NCBI GenBank assembly: GCA_044227325.1
Contig: JBGAFI010000006.1
Span: forward strand, 186,001-250,000
Direction: 5' to 3'
DNA from: PFJX01 sp044227325
GTDB lineage: Bacteria > Pseudomonadota > Gammaproteobacteria > Burkholderiales > Thiobacillaceae
Length of the DNA stretch: 64,000 bases
In this document: positions 10,265-18,733 of the stretch, in pieces
Numbering within the stretch: position 1 is the first letter of the stretch
How the letters are laid out: each line of letters starts with the position of its first letter
Notes under the pieces: generated by a model
The model's database searches: none
What the model was told of the DNA's origin: nothing
The model's input: the letters and a program-made list of their open reading frames with translations, nothing else
Translations under genes and position numbers: made by a program

Positions 10265-13200
10265 CTAGCGCAAGCGGGAACTTGTCCAGGCCGCCATCAG
10301 TTTTTCCAGTTCCTCGATGGGCACCGGCCTGCCGAACAGATAGCCCTGGAAGGCCTTGCAGCCGTGCTGTTCCAGGAACGAGCGCTGTTCCGTCGTTTCC
10401 ACGCCTTCGGCGATGACCGACAGGCCGAAGGTCTGCCCCAGGGCCAGGACGGTGCGGGTGATGGTGGCGTCGTTGCTGTTTTCCAGCGCGTCGCGCACGA
10501 AGGATTGGTCGATCTTGATCTCGTCCAGCGGCAGTCGCTTCAGGTAGGCCAGGGAGGAATAACCGGTGCCGAAGTCGTCCAGGGCGAAGCCCACGCCCAG
10601 TTCCTTGAGTGCCTGCATCTTGGCGATGACGCCCTCGACGCCGTCCAGCATCATGCTCTCGGTCAGTTCCAGCTTGAGGCCCAAGGGCTCGGCGCCGGCA
10701 TGCTTCAGGGCGCCCTTGACCCGCTCCACGAAGTCGGTCTGGCGGAACTGGCGCGCGCTGACGTTGACCGACAGACTAAGTCCGGCCGTGGCCGGATCGG
10801 CCTGCCAGAGCGCGAGCTGGGCGCAGGCGGTTTCCAGCACCATCTGGCCCAGGTGCAGGATGAGGCCGGTGGATTCGGCCAGGGGAATGAAGGTGCCGGG
10901 GGCGAGCAGGCCCTGGGTCGGATGGCGCCAGCGCACCAGGGCCTCGGCCCCCAGGATGCGCCCGCTTTCGTCCACCTGGGGCTGGTAGTAGAGCAGGAAC
11001 TCCCGCTTCTTGAGGCCGCTGCGCAGTTCCTTTTCCAGGCTGGCGCGGGCTTCCACCACCGCCTGCATGCTGGGATCGAAGAAGTGCAGATTGTTGCGGC
11101 CGGCGGACTTGGCCTGGTACATGGCCATGTCCGCCCGCTTGAGCAGTTCCTCCACGGTGAATTCATGGCTGTGGAACAGGGTGATGCCGATGCTGGCGCC
11201 GCTCTGGTAATCGCTTTCGGCCAGCGCGTAGGGCTGGTTGAGGCGCGACAGGATCTTCTCGCCGACCACCTCCGCCAGGATCGCCGCCTGCTCCCTTTCC
11301 TCGCCCAGTTCGTCGAGCATGACGATGAACTCGTCGCCACCCAGGCGCGCCACCGTGTCCTCCTCCCGCACGCAGGATTTCAGCCGCTCGGATACCTGGG
11401 TGAGCAAGCGGTCTCCCACGTCGTGGCCCTGGGTGTCGTTCAGCGTCTTGAAGTTGTCCAGATCGATGAACAGCAGGGCGCCGTACTTGTTGGCCCGCGC
11501 CCGCGACAACACCGCCTGGTGCAGGCGCTCCATCAGCAGGCGGCGGTTGGGCAGGCCGGTCAGCGAGTCGTACAGGGCCATGTACTCGATCTGGGCTTCG
11601 GCCTTCTTGCGCTGGCTCATGTCCAGGAAGGTGCCCACGTAGTGGCAGATGTCGTCGTTGTCGCAGCGCACGGCGGTGATGGTGAGCCACTCGGGGTACA
11701 GCTCGCCGTTCTTGCGCCGGTTCCAGATCTCGCCCTGCCAACTGCCTTCTTCCCGCAGCGATCGCCACAGGCGCTGATAGAAGGCGCGGTCGTGGCGGCC
11801 GGACTTGAGCAGGGCCGGGGTCTTGCCGATGGCCTCCTCCGCCGCGTAGCCGGTGAGTTCGGTGAAGGCGCTGTTGACGCGCAGGATGCGGGCGTTGTGG
11901 TCGGTGATCAGCATGCCTTCCTGGGTCTCGAAGGCCACCGCCGCGACCCGTTGGGCCGCGTCCCGCTGCTTGCGCTCGGTGATGTCCTGGAAGGCCACCA
12001 CCACGCCGAGGACGCCGCGCCGCCCGCGCAAGGGCGTGATGGAATATTGGACCGGAATGCGGCTTTGCTGGTCGACGCGGATCACCTGGGCCTCCCCTTC
12101 CCGGCTTTGTCCGTCCACCAGGGTGCTGCGCAGAGGGCAGGATTCGTCCCAGATGTCCTGGCTCACGCCCTCGAGAAAGTGGAACATGGGGTGGCGCAAT
12201 TCGCCCAGGGTCTCCCCGTCCGCCAGTCCCAGCATCGCGCGCGCCGCCTGGTTGATGAAGGTGCAGCGGCCGTCGCGATCGAAGCCGCAGACACCCTCCG
12301 CGAGGCTGCCCAGCAGCAGATCCCTTTCCTCGGCGGCCTTGGCGATGCGCTGGTTGTCCCGGCGCAGGCGCAGGGCGATGCTGGCGGCGAGCAGCCCCAG
12401 CAGCGCCAGGATGGCCATGACTTCCCAGCGGTATTTCTGCGCCACGTCGCCGGCGTCGAACTGCGCCAGGCGGCCCGGATGGGCCTTCAGGCGCAGCAGG
12501 ATGGCTTCCAGGGGGGTGTAGTCGCCGGGCGGCGAGAAGCCGTAATAGCCTCCCGCCCGGGCCGCGCCGGAATCCGGCGCGAGCCTGAGCAGGGCCAGGG
12601 CGACGTCCTTGACCAGGGGTTCCGGCACGCCGCGCAGGGCGGCGATCGGCCATTCCGGCACCAGGTCGGTGGACAGGAGAAAAGGGAAATCCCGGGGCGG
12701 GCGGGCATTGATCACGCGCACCCTGGCCAGATCCAGCTTGCCTTCCCGGGCCATGGCCTCGAGCACGCCGGTGCGCACGAAACCCACGTCCGCCTGGCCG
12801 CCCAATACCGCGTCCACAGTCCGGTCCTGGGGCTGGCCGGTGAAGACCAGGGACGCCGCGTCATCCGGCAGGCGCATGCCGCCTTGCAGCAGGGTCCATT
12901 GCTGGATGCGGTAGCCGCCCAGGGAATTGGGATACACCGCCGCCAACTTGCGGCCGCGCAGGTCGGACAGGTTTTGGATGTCCTTCCGGTCCGCCAGGGC
13001 GAAGATGACGCCGCCCATCTCCATGACCGGCCGTCCATCGACCCGGGGCATGAGGGTGGCGATGGCGGCCAGGCCGAGGCGATTGCGCAGGATCACGTAC
13101 TGCTCCGGCTGGGTCAGCACGAAGTCCACGCCGCCGGCCGCCACGGCGTCCTCCAGTTCCTGGTTGTGCAAGGGGACGATGCGGAAGCGCCGGCCGGGCA

Positions 13201-13369
13201 CCGCTTTGTCGAGGTAGTCCGCGGTGGGATTCCAGGCCCGGGCGGTGGCGGGCAGGTCGCGATAGGCCAGCACGCCGATGCGCACTTCCTCCGCGCCATG
13301 GGCCAGGGTCTGGGCCAGGAGCGCGGCCCAGAAGCAGATCAGCGCGGGTAGGATCGGGCGGCGCCGCAT
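10265..13369 (-). CDS. PhnD-like sensor with PAS-PAS-GGDEF-EAL
   Basis: A 1034-aa membrane c-di-GMP enzyme. In order: signal peptide (1-25), a periplasmic PhnD/TauA-type ligand-binding domain (about 28-300, with the family pattern VRIGVLAYR and VDFVLTQPEQYVILRNR), one transmembrane helix (about 317-335), two PAS domains (about 350-600), GGDEF (about 605-765) and EAL (about 785-1025). The cyclase motif RLGGDEF is intact and preceded by an inhibitory-site REED five residues earlier. The EAL domain keeps AEALVRW and DDFGTGYSS, so both activities are possible. The periplasmic domain suggests sensing of a small anion such as a phosphonate or phosphite; that is inference. Confidence 0.9.
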   Translation of the reverse strand: MRRRPILPALICFWAALLAQTLAHGAEEVRIGVLAYRDLPATARAWNPTADYLDKAVPGRRFRIVPLHNQELEDAVAAGGVDFVLTQPEQYVILRNRLGLAAIATLMPRVDGRPVMEMGGVIFALADRKDIQNLSDLRGRKLAAVYPNSLGGYRIQQWTLLQGGMRLPDDAASLVFTGQPQDRTVDAVLGGQADVGFVRTGVLEAMAREGKLDLARVRVINARPPRDFPFLLSTDLVPEWPIAALRGVPEPLVKDVALALLRLAPDSGAARAGGYYGFSPPGDYTPLEAILLRLKAHPGRLAQFDAGDVAQKYRWEVMAILALLGLLAASIALRLRRDNQRIAKAAEERDLLLGSLAEGVCGFDRDGRCTFINQAARAMLGLADGETLGELRHPMFHFLEGVSQDIWDESCPLRSTLVDGQSREGEAQVIRVDQQSRIPVQYSITPLRGRRGVLGVVVAFQDITERKQRDAAQRVAAVAFETQEGMLITDHNARILRVNSAFTELTGYAAEEAIGKTPALLKSGRHDRAFYQRLWRSLREEGSWQGEIWNRRKNGELYPEWLTITAVRCDNDDICHYVGTFLDMSQRKKAEAQIEYMALYDSLTGLPNRRLLMERLHQAVLSRARANKYGALLFIDLDNFKTLNDTQGHDVGDRLLTQVSERLKSCVREEDTVARLGGDEFIVMLDELGEEREQAAILAEVVGEKILSRLNQPYALAESDYQSGASIGITLFHSHEFTVEELLKRADMAMYQAKSAGRNNLHFFDPSMQAVVEARASLEKELRSGLKKREFLLYYQPQVDESGRILGAEALVRWRHPTQGLLAPGTFIPLAESTGLILHLGQMVLETACAQLALWQADPATAGLSLSVNVSARQFRQTDFVERVKGALKHAGAEPLGLKLELTESMMLDGVEGVIAKMQALKELGVGFALDDFGTGYSSLAYLKRLPLDEIKIDQSFVRDALENSNDATITRTVLALGQTFGLSVIAEGVETTEQRSFLEQHGCKAFQGYLFGRPVPIEELEKLMAAWTSSRLR

Positions 13370-13536
13370 CTTCGCGGGTCGAAGGGAGGGGTGAACCGGG
13401 CCGGAAACAAAGGGAACATCAAGCGGAATTCTCCTGGTGTGCGTCCGTCTGGTCGATACATATCAAGGGCTAGGAACATGGTTACTGGCCCGGAGCGCGG
13501 CTTGGGCGGCGGCTATTCGCCCGCGCCGCGCTTGCC

Positions 13537-13905
13537 TCACCGGGGCGGACCGGGCGGCATGGAGGCGCCGCCTGCCCGGCCCGCGCCGCCGCCCCGATAT
13601 CGCCGGCCCAAGGTTTCGATCAGTTCCTCCTCGTCGATACGGCCGTCGCTGTCCCGGTCCAGGACGTCGAAATCCAGCAGGCGGCCCGGGTTGCAGCGGC
13701 CGCGGCCGGTTTCCGCGTGGCGTTCCTGGCAACGCGCGCGCAGGGCGGCGTATTCCTCGCGGCTCAGGTAGCCGTCGCGGTCCAGGTCGTGTACCGAAAA
13801 GAAGCGCGGGCCGGCGCGATTCGGGCCGGCGGCCTGCCCCGAGGCAGGCGCGGCCAGGGCGAGCAGCGCGAGGAGCAGGAGCGGGAGCGGGAATGAGATA
13901 CGCAT
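13537..13905 (-). CDS. EF-hand protein, exported
   Basis: A 122-aa protein with a signal peptide (LPLLLLALLALAAPASGQA) and two EF-hand loops, DLDRDGYLSREEY and DVLDRDSDGRIDEEE, with the calcium-coordinating positions filled. It ends in a Gly/Pro/Arg-rich tail. Its ATG shares one base with the stop of the hydrogenase small-subunit gene (TGATG), so the two are translationally coupled. It probably binds Ca2+ in the periplasm; a link to the redox protein is suggested only by the coupling. Confidence 0.8.
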   Translation of the reverse strand: MRISFPLPLLLLALLALAAPASGQAAGPNRAGPRFFSVHDLDRDGYLSREEYAALRARCQERHAETGRGRCNPGRLLDFDVLDRDSDGRIDEEELIETLGRRYRGGGAGRAGGASMPPGPPR

Positions 13906-15053
13906 CAGCGGGCTTCTTTCAGATAATCCACCAGGGCTTGCATGTCGTCCTCCTCCAGGGTGAAGCGGTGGGAGCGGATTCTGCCGGAGCGCAGCAAGGC
14001 CTGAACGGCGTCGGGCGGGGTCTTCAGGCTGGCCGGGTCGGTGTCGTGGCAATAGATGCAATTGCTGTCGTACACCGCCGCGCCGCGACTCGCCGAGGAC
14101 TCGCCCGTCGTGGTTGGGATGACGCTTGCCGGCGGTGGCGTGTAAAAACCGCCTCGGTCCCAGAAGCCGGGCTCGCCGCAACCCAGGCAGGGGTGGCCGG
14201 ATTCGACCGGGTTGCTCGCCCCGTTCCAGCGCAGCGTGGAACAGGCGTTATGGGTAAGCGGCCCCTTGCAGCCCAGTTCCAGCAGGCACCAGCCACTCCG
14301 GGCACCTTCGTCGTCGAAGGTCTTGGCGAAACGGCCGGCCTCGTAATGGCCGCGCCGGGAGCAGCGGTCGTGCACCGTCTCGCCATAGAAGGCAAGCGGA
14401 CGGTTTTGCGCGTCCAGCGCGGGGAAGTCGCCGAAGGCGACGCGATGCGCCAGCACAGCGCCCATCACCTCGGGAATCGGCGGGCAGCCGGGCAGGTTGA
14501 CCAGCGGCCGGCGCGGCACCAGGCCGTGCCGCATCAACTCGGCGATGCCCATCGCGCCGGTGGGATTCGGCGCGGCGGCGGGCAGGCCGCCGAAGCTGGC
14601 GCAAGTGCCCACCGCGAGCACCGCCTCGGCCGCTTCCAGGCAGCGCCGCAGCAGACTCAGGTTGTCCGTGCCGGCGATGGTGGAATAGACGCCGCCCAGG
14701 GCGGTCGGCACCGAGCCGTCCACCACCAGCAGGAGCTGGCCGGCGGCTTCCCGCAGCGTCCGCTCCCGCGCCTGCTCCGCCGCCGCGCCGGCGGCGGCCT
14801 GCAGCGTGTGGTGGTAATCCAGCGAAATGATGTCGAACAGCAGGCGCTCGATGGAAGGCGCGGAAGAACGCGTCAGGGATTCGGTGCAGCCGGTGCATTC
14901 CTGGAACGACAGCCAGACCACCGGTAAGCGCTTGGCCCGCGCCAAGCCCCGCGCCAGCAGGCGGGCGGCCGCCGGCGGCAAGGCCAGTAGCGAGGCGGTC
15001 GTGGCGCAGAATTTGAGAAACGCGCGGCGACTGAGCGGGGATGCGAATTCCAT
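13905..15053 (-). CDS. [NiFe] hydrogenase small subunit fused to cytochrome c domain
   Basis: The small subunit carries the three Fe-S clusters that pass electrons from the [NiFe] site. A Tat signal (SRRAFLKF) leads the protein. The cluster ligands are all present: ECTGCTES, GTCASFGG, NLPGCPPIPE, the TVHDRC His/Cys pair, and later Cys in GWCLLELGCKG, NACSTLRW and HPCLGCGE. Positions that are extra Cys in oxygen-tolerant enzymes are Gly here (CTGC, FGGL). Instead of a membrane anchor, the last 65 residues form a small c-type cytochrome with CIYCH and the usual C-terminal helix; the distal ligand may be His (RSHRF) because no Met is in place. No large subunit or maturation gene lies in the window. 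ATG 15143 is an alternative start, 30 codons upstream. Confidence 0.88.
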   Translation of the reverse strand: MEFASPLSRRAFLKFCATTASLLALPPAAARLLARGLARAKRLPVVWLSFQECTGCTESLTRSSAPSIERLLFDIISLDYHHTLQAAAGAAAEQARERTLREAAGQLLLVVDGSVPTALGGVYSTIAGTDNLSLLRRCLEAAEAVLAVGTCASFGGLPAAAPNPTGAMGIAELMRHGLVPRRPLVNLPGCPPIPEVMGAVLAHRVAFGDFPALDAQNRPLAFYGETVHDRCSRRGHYEAGRFAKTFDDEGARSGWCLLELGCKGPLTHNACSTLRWNGASNPVESGHPCLGCGEPGFWDRGGFYTPPPASVIPTTTGESSASRGAAVYDSNCIYCHDTDPASLKTPPDAVQALLRSGRIRSHRFTLEEDDMQALVDYLKEAR

Positions 15054-15289
15054 GGCGCCCTTTCGTCCGGAAAAAGGCCAGTCAGGGAAACCGGGGCCGG
15101 CAAGCGCTTCGATTTTGGAAAGCGCCGCGCTCGATGACGGCATGGTGCCCCCTGAATGGCCTTGCCTTCATCATAGGTCTTGCCGGTTCTCGCCGGGCCT
15201 CGCGGTCGGCGCGCGGCGGATCGGGCGATGTCAGCCGGGTGTCCGCCGCCCGCCGCCGATACGCCGTGGCGTGCCGGGCCGGCCGGCGC

Positions 15290-15523
15290 TCAGTCCAGCC
15301 AGCCTTCGATCTTCTTCCGGTCCGGCACACCGCCGGCGTGCACCACCTTACCGTCGATCACCACGCCCGGCGTGCTCATCACGCCATAGCCCAGGATCGC
15401 GGCCATGTCGGTGACCTTTTCCAGTTCGATGGCGACGCCCTTCGCGGCGGCGACGTCCTGCAGCAGCTTCGCGGTGGTTTCGCAATTGCGGCAGCCGGTG
15501 CCGAGAACTTTCACGTTTTTCAT
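15290..15523 (-). CDS. thioredoxin-like (redox-active disulfide) protein
   Basis: A 77-aa single-domain thioredoxin fold of the MTH895/TM0996 type, with active site GTGCRNC near residues 8-14 and the cis-Pro loop STPGVVIDGKVV near 51-62. Members often sit in arsenic clusters beside ArsP and may reduce disulfides for arsenate or methylarsenical metabolism. Its ATG overlaps the arsM stop (ATGA) and has GGAGGGG just upstream. Confidence 0.88.
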   Translation of the reverse strand: MKNVKVLGTGCRNCETTAKLLQDVAAAKGVAIELEKVTDMAAILGYGVMSTPGVVIDGKVVHAGGVPDRKKIEGWLD

Positions 15524-16347
15524 GTCCCCTCCACGGGTTTGACGGCCTCGATGCTCGCCGAGGCGATGTAGTCTTCCACATTGTGGCCCGGCGCCCAATG
15601 CCGGATGTATTCCCGGCTGGCGTCCCTGGGCACGATGCGGATGTCGGTGAAACCCGCCGACGCCATGAGGGCGGCGAGTTCGTCCGCGCCGACGGCGCCG
15701 GCCACGCAGGCGGTATGCAGGGCCGCTTCCGCTTTCATGTCGGCGGGCAGTTCGGCGCTGAGGACGATGTCGGAGATGGCCAGGCGGCCGCCGCGCTTCA
15801 GCACCCGGAAGGCGTCCCGGAACACCTGGGCCTTGTCCGGCGACAGGTTGATGACGCAGTTGGAGATGATCACGTCCACCGTGGCGTCCGCCACCGGCAG
15901 GTGCTCGATCTCGCCCAAACGGAATTCCGCGTTGGCGAAGCCGCCCCGCACCGCGTTGGCGCGGGCCTTGGCAACCATGTCCGGGGTCATGTCGACGCCG
16001 ATGACGCGGCCGGCGGGGTTGCCATGGAGCCCCACCTGCCGCGCCGCCAGGAAACAGTCGAAGCCGGCGCCGCTGCCCAGGTCCAGCACGGTTTCGCCGG
16101 GCTTCAGCGCGGCGATGGCCTGGGGGTTGCCGCAGCCCAGGCCCAGGTTGGCGCCCTCCGGCGCGGCGGCGATCTCCTCGGCGCTGTAGCCGATGCCCCG
16201 GGACAGCAGTTCGGCCACGGACTGGTCGGAGGGGGCGCAGCAGGAGCCGGCCGCGGCGGGCGCCGTGGCGCAGCAGGAACTGCCGGCGCGGGCGACCTCG
16301 CCGTAGGCGGCGCGGACGTGCTGGCGGATCTCGTCGGCAGTGCTCAT
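15520..16347 (-). CDS. arsM: arsenite S-adenosylmethionine methyltransferase
   Basis: ArsM methylates As(III) to mono-, di- and trimethylarsenicals in the cytoplasm using SAM. The 275-aa protein has the SAM motif VLDLGSGAGFDCF near residue 80 and the arsenic-binding Cys residues in ISNCVINLS and HTACVAGA; Cys pairs at the N terminus (SSCCATA and GSCC) add further thiols. It is the third gene of the arsP-led group and is coupled to the thioredoxin-like gene. The start at 16347 lies 7 bp from the upstream gene's stop. Confidence 0.94.
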   Translation of the reverse strand: MSTADEIRQHVRAAYGEVARAGSSCCATAPAAAGSCCAPSDQSVAELLSRGIGYSAEEIAAAPEGANLGLGCGNPQAIAALKPGETVLDLGSGAGFDCFLAARQVGLHGNPAGRVIGVDMTPDMVAKARANAVRGGFANAEFRLGEIEHLPVADATVDVIISNCVINLSPDKAQVFRDAFRVLKRGGRLAISDIVLSAELPADMKAEAALHTACVAGAVGADELAALMASAGFTDIRIVPRDASREYIRHWAPGHNVEDYIASASIEAVKPVEGT

Positions 16348-16354
16348 GGTTTGT

Positions 16355-16678
16355 TCAGCAGCAGGACTGTCCCGATTTGGTGGGGGTGCAGCAGGCGCCG
16401 CCCTCCACCACGGCGATGTTGGCGAAGGGGTCGACCTTGAGCTTGGGCTTGGTCGGCGCGAAGCCCTCCGCATAGGCCTCGTCGAACTTCGCGTCCAGGG
16501 CCTGGGCCGCTTCGTCGCGGATGTGGCGGGCGATCTCGATGACCGCGTCGATCTGCGCCTTCTCCACCCCGTATTCCTTCAGCCTGTCCACCTGGCACAG
16601 GCCCTGTTTGGGATGGTTGGAGGCGATGTTCGCGGCGAGGGATACCAGGGCGACGATGGAGGGATGCAGATCGGCCAT
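16355..16678 (-). CDS. small Cys-tailed protein of the arsenic cluster
   Basis: I do not recognise a named family. The 107-aa, mostly helical protein has an acidic middle (IDAVIEIARHIRDEAAQALD) and ends in GGACCTPTKSGQSCC, with two Cys pairs in the last 13 residues, a likely soft-metal or As(III)-binding tail. It sits between arsP and arsM with 7-10 bp spacing, so it is co-transcribed. A metalloid chaperone between the permease and the methyltransferase is a reasonable guess, no more. Confidence 0.75.
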   Translation of the reverse strand: MADLHPSIVALVSLAANIASNHPKQGLCQVDRLKEYGVEKAQIDAVIEIARHIRDEAAQALDAKFDEAYAEGFAPTKPKLKVDPFANIAVVEGGACCTPTKSGQSCC

Positions 16679-16688
16679 TTCGATTACC

Positions 16689-17645
16689 TCATAAAACCGT
16701 ATTGAAGACGAAGCCCACCAGCATGATGCCGCAGGCCACCACGCCGGCGAACACGGCGATCAGCCGGGGCTTGAGAACCTTGCGCAGGATGATCATCTCC
16801 GGCAGGGACAGGGCGATGACGCTCATCATGAAGGCCAGGGCGGTGCCCAGGGCCGCGCCCTTGCCGAGCAGGGCCTCGATGACGGGAAGAATGCCGGCGG
16901 CGTTGCTGTACATGGGCACACCCAGCAGCACCGCGATGGGCACGCCCCAGGCCTGTTCCCGGCCCATGATGCCGGCCATGAAGTCCTGCGGCACGTAGCC
17001 GTGGATGCCGGCGCCCACGGCGATGCCGGCGATCAGCCAGGGCCAGACCCGGCCGACGATCTCCTTGACGTGGTCGACCCCGGCCCGGAGCCGGTCCGGC
17101 CAGGTGGGCGGGCCGTCGCCGATCTCCGGCGCGGCGCCGACGCGGATGGCCCGCACCCAGTCCTCCAGATGGTGTTCCAGCCCCAGCTTGCCGATGACCA
17201 GGCCGGCGACGATGGCCACCGCCAGGCCCAGGCCCAGGTAGAGGGCAGCGACCTGCCAGCCGAACAGGCCGAACAGCAGGGCCAGGGCCACCTCGTTGAC
17301 CATGGGCGCGGAGATCAGGAAGGAGAAGGTGACGCCCAGGGGCACGCCGGCGGACAAAAAGCCGATGAACAGGGGCACCGCCGAACAGGAGCAAAACGGT
17401 GTGACGATGCCCAGGCTGGCGGCCATGACGTTGCCCACGCCCAGGGGCTTGCCGGCCAGCCAGGCGCGCGTGCGCTCCGGCGAGATGAAGCTGTGCACCA
17501 CGCCCATGGCGAACACCACGCCCACCAGTAGCAGCAGCACCTTGGGCGTGTCGTAGAGGAAGAAGTGGATGGCCTCGCCCAGGCGGCTGCCGGGCAGCAG
17601 GCCGAGGATGTCGAAGCTGAGCCAGGATGCGAAGGCGTCCAGCAT
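16689..17645 (-). CDS. arsP: ArsP-type organoarsenical permease
   Basis: A 318-aa inner-membrane permease of the ArsP (DUF318/PF03773) family, about eight to ten helices, with the family signature TPFCSCSAVP near residue 81 whose Cys residues are implicated in substrate binding. ArsP exports trivalent methylated and aromatic arsenicals, which fits the arsM gene two places downstream. A 149-bp gap with two inverted repeats separates it from the metallo-beta-lactamase-fold gene upstream, so it may be driven by its own promoter or by read-through. Confidence 0.9.
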   Translation of the reverse strand: MLDAFASWLSFDILGLLPGSRLGEAIHFFLYDTPKVLLLLVGVVFAMGVVHSFISPERTRAWLAGKPLGVGNVMAASLGIVTPFCSCSAVPLFIGFLSAGVPLGVTFSFLISAPMVNEVALALLFGLFGWQVAALYLGLGLAVAIVAGLVIGKLGLEHHLEDWVRAIRVGAAPEIGDGPPTWPDRLRAGVDHVKEIVGRVWPWLIAGIAVGAGIHGYVPQDFMAGIMGREQAWGVPIAVLLGVPMYSNAAGILPVIEALLGKGAALGTALAFMMSVIALSLPEMIILRKVLKPRLIAVFAGVVACGIMLVGFVFNTVL

Positions 17646-17671
17646 GGCTTATCACCCTCCCGGGAGGGCTT

Positions 17672-17766
17672 CCCCCCTTTGCAAAAGGGGGGAGAGGGGG
17701 GATTCCAACGACGAAGCCACGAACGGCCACGACTGAATCCCCCCCACCCCTTTTCCAAAGGGGGGA
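17672..17766. repeat. pair of facing CCCCTTT..AAAGGGG repeats
   Basis: Two copies of the same element face each other: one at 17672-17706 (CCCCCCTTTGCAAAAGGGGG, then a GGGGGGATTCC tail) and one at 17734-17765 (GAATCCCCCC, then CCCCTTTTCCAAAGGGGG). A third copy lies at 43903-43937. Such facing pairs in an intergenic space look like a BIME/REP arrangement and could form a large hairpin in the mRNA between the metallo-beta-lactamase-fold gene and arsP. Confidence 0.75.
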
Positions 17767-17794
17767 GCAAAGGAAAAGGCGCGGCCCCGTGCCA

Positions 17795-18724
17795 TCACTG
17801 CGCCTCGAACTCCACGAAGGCCCGGTTCATGTTGGCCCGGTGCAGGCCGCCGTAGTTTTCCAGGTGCCTGAACCGGGGCAGGTCGGCGTATTTGTCCAGG
17901 GTCGCGTCCAGGGGCTCCATGTCCTGGGCGGCCTTGCCGACGACGTCGGCGAGGAAGTCGTCGTAATCGCCGGAATCCCGTTTCGCCTTGGCCAGGTCGC
18001 AGACGCCGCCATGGCCGGGGACGATGTGCTTGGGATTCAGCGCTTCCAAGGCGTGGAACGCGCGCTGGCTGTTTTTCACGCTGGACCAGGGCAGCACGCC
18101 CAGGAGGCGGTCGACGAACACCAGGTCGCCGGTGAAGAGGACGTCGCGCTTGGGCAGCCAGACCCAGGCGTCGCCCGGGAAGTGGGCGTCGGTGTAGCGC
18201 AGCGCCAGGGTTTCGCCGCCCAGCTCCAGGGTGGCTTCGCTCCCCTCCAGCCGGGTGGTGGCGGGCAGGGGCTTGGTGCCTTCCAGGCGCGGGCCGAGGA
18301 AGCCGGTCAGCATCCGCATGTGCTGATCGGCGAACTCGGCCTGGGTGGCGGCGGTGCGCTTGAGGGCGATGATCTGGGCGCCGTGGCCGGCGAAGTAGTC
18401 GTTGCCGAGCCAGCGGTGATCCTGGCTGCCGGTATTGATCACCCAGCGCACGGGCCGGTCGGTGACCCGGGCGATCGCGCTTTCCAGCTTCTCCGCGCCC
18501 AGCTTGCTGGCGCCGGAGTCGATCAGGATCACGCCCGCGGGGGTGACGATGAAGCCGGCATTGGCGTTGCCGCCGTCGTTGTCCCGGCTGCGCTGGCCCA
18601 GGGGGCCGACGATGGCGTAGACGTTGCCGACGACCTGTTCCGCCACGGGTGTGAAATCGGCCTGGGCGCGGCCCGTCAGCGCGATCAGCGCGGCGAACAG
18701 GAAGAAGAACAGGCGCCTGGACAT
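17795..18724 (-). CDS. metallo-beta-lactamase-fold protein lacking the HxH ligands
   Basis: An exported 309-aa protein (signal peptide ending near GRAQA) with the MBL fold. The usual HxHxDH metal motif reads TGSQDH (in VINTGSQDHRWLG), so both His of HxH are missing while the Asp-His pair stays. The later ligands are present: His in YTDAHFPGD, Asp in FTGDLVF and His in VPGHGG. This resembles MBL proteins seen near quinoprotein and sulfur-oxidation genes. It lies 9 bp downstream of acr3 in the arsenic cluster; a periplasmic role in arsenical handling is possible but unproven. Confidence 0.8.
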   Translation of the reverse strand: MSRRLFFFLFAALIALTGRAQADFTPVAEQVVGNVYAIVGPLGQRSRDNDGGNANAGFIVTPAGVILIDSGASKLGAEKLESAIARVTDRPVRWVINTGSQDHRWLGNDYFAGHGAQIIALKRTAATQAEFADQHMRMLTGFLGPRLEGTKPLPATTRLEGSEATLELGGETLALRYTDAHFPGDAWVWLPKRDVLFTGDLVFVDRLLGVLPWSSVKNSQRAFHALEALNPKHIVPGHGGVCDLAKAKRDSGDYDDFLADVVGKAAQDMEPLDATLDKYADLPRFRHLENYGGLHRANMNRAFVEFEAQ

Positions 18725-18733
18725 GGGTGCTCC

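Noticed and set aside
10364..13351. Very long plus-strand frame opposite the PhnD-GGDEF-EAL gene
   Set aside because: It is the mirror of a real gene; the translation is Gly/Gln/Ala/Val-rich with no domain. High GC keeps such frames open. The same holds for the long frame at 2454-4955.
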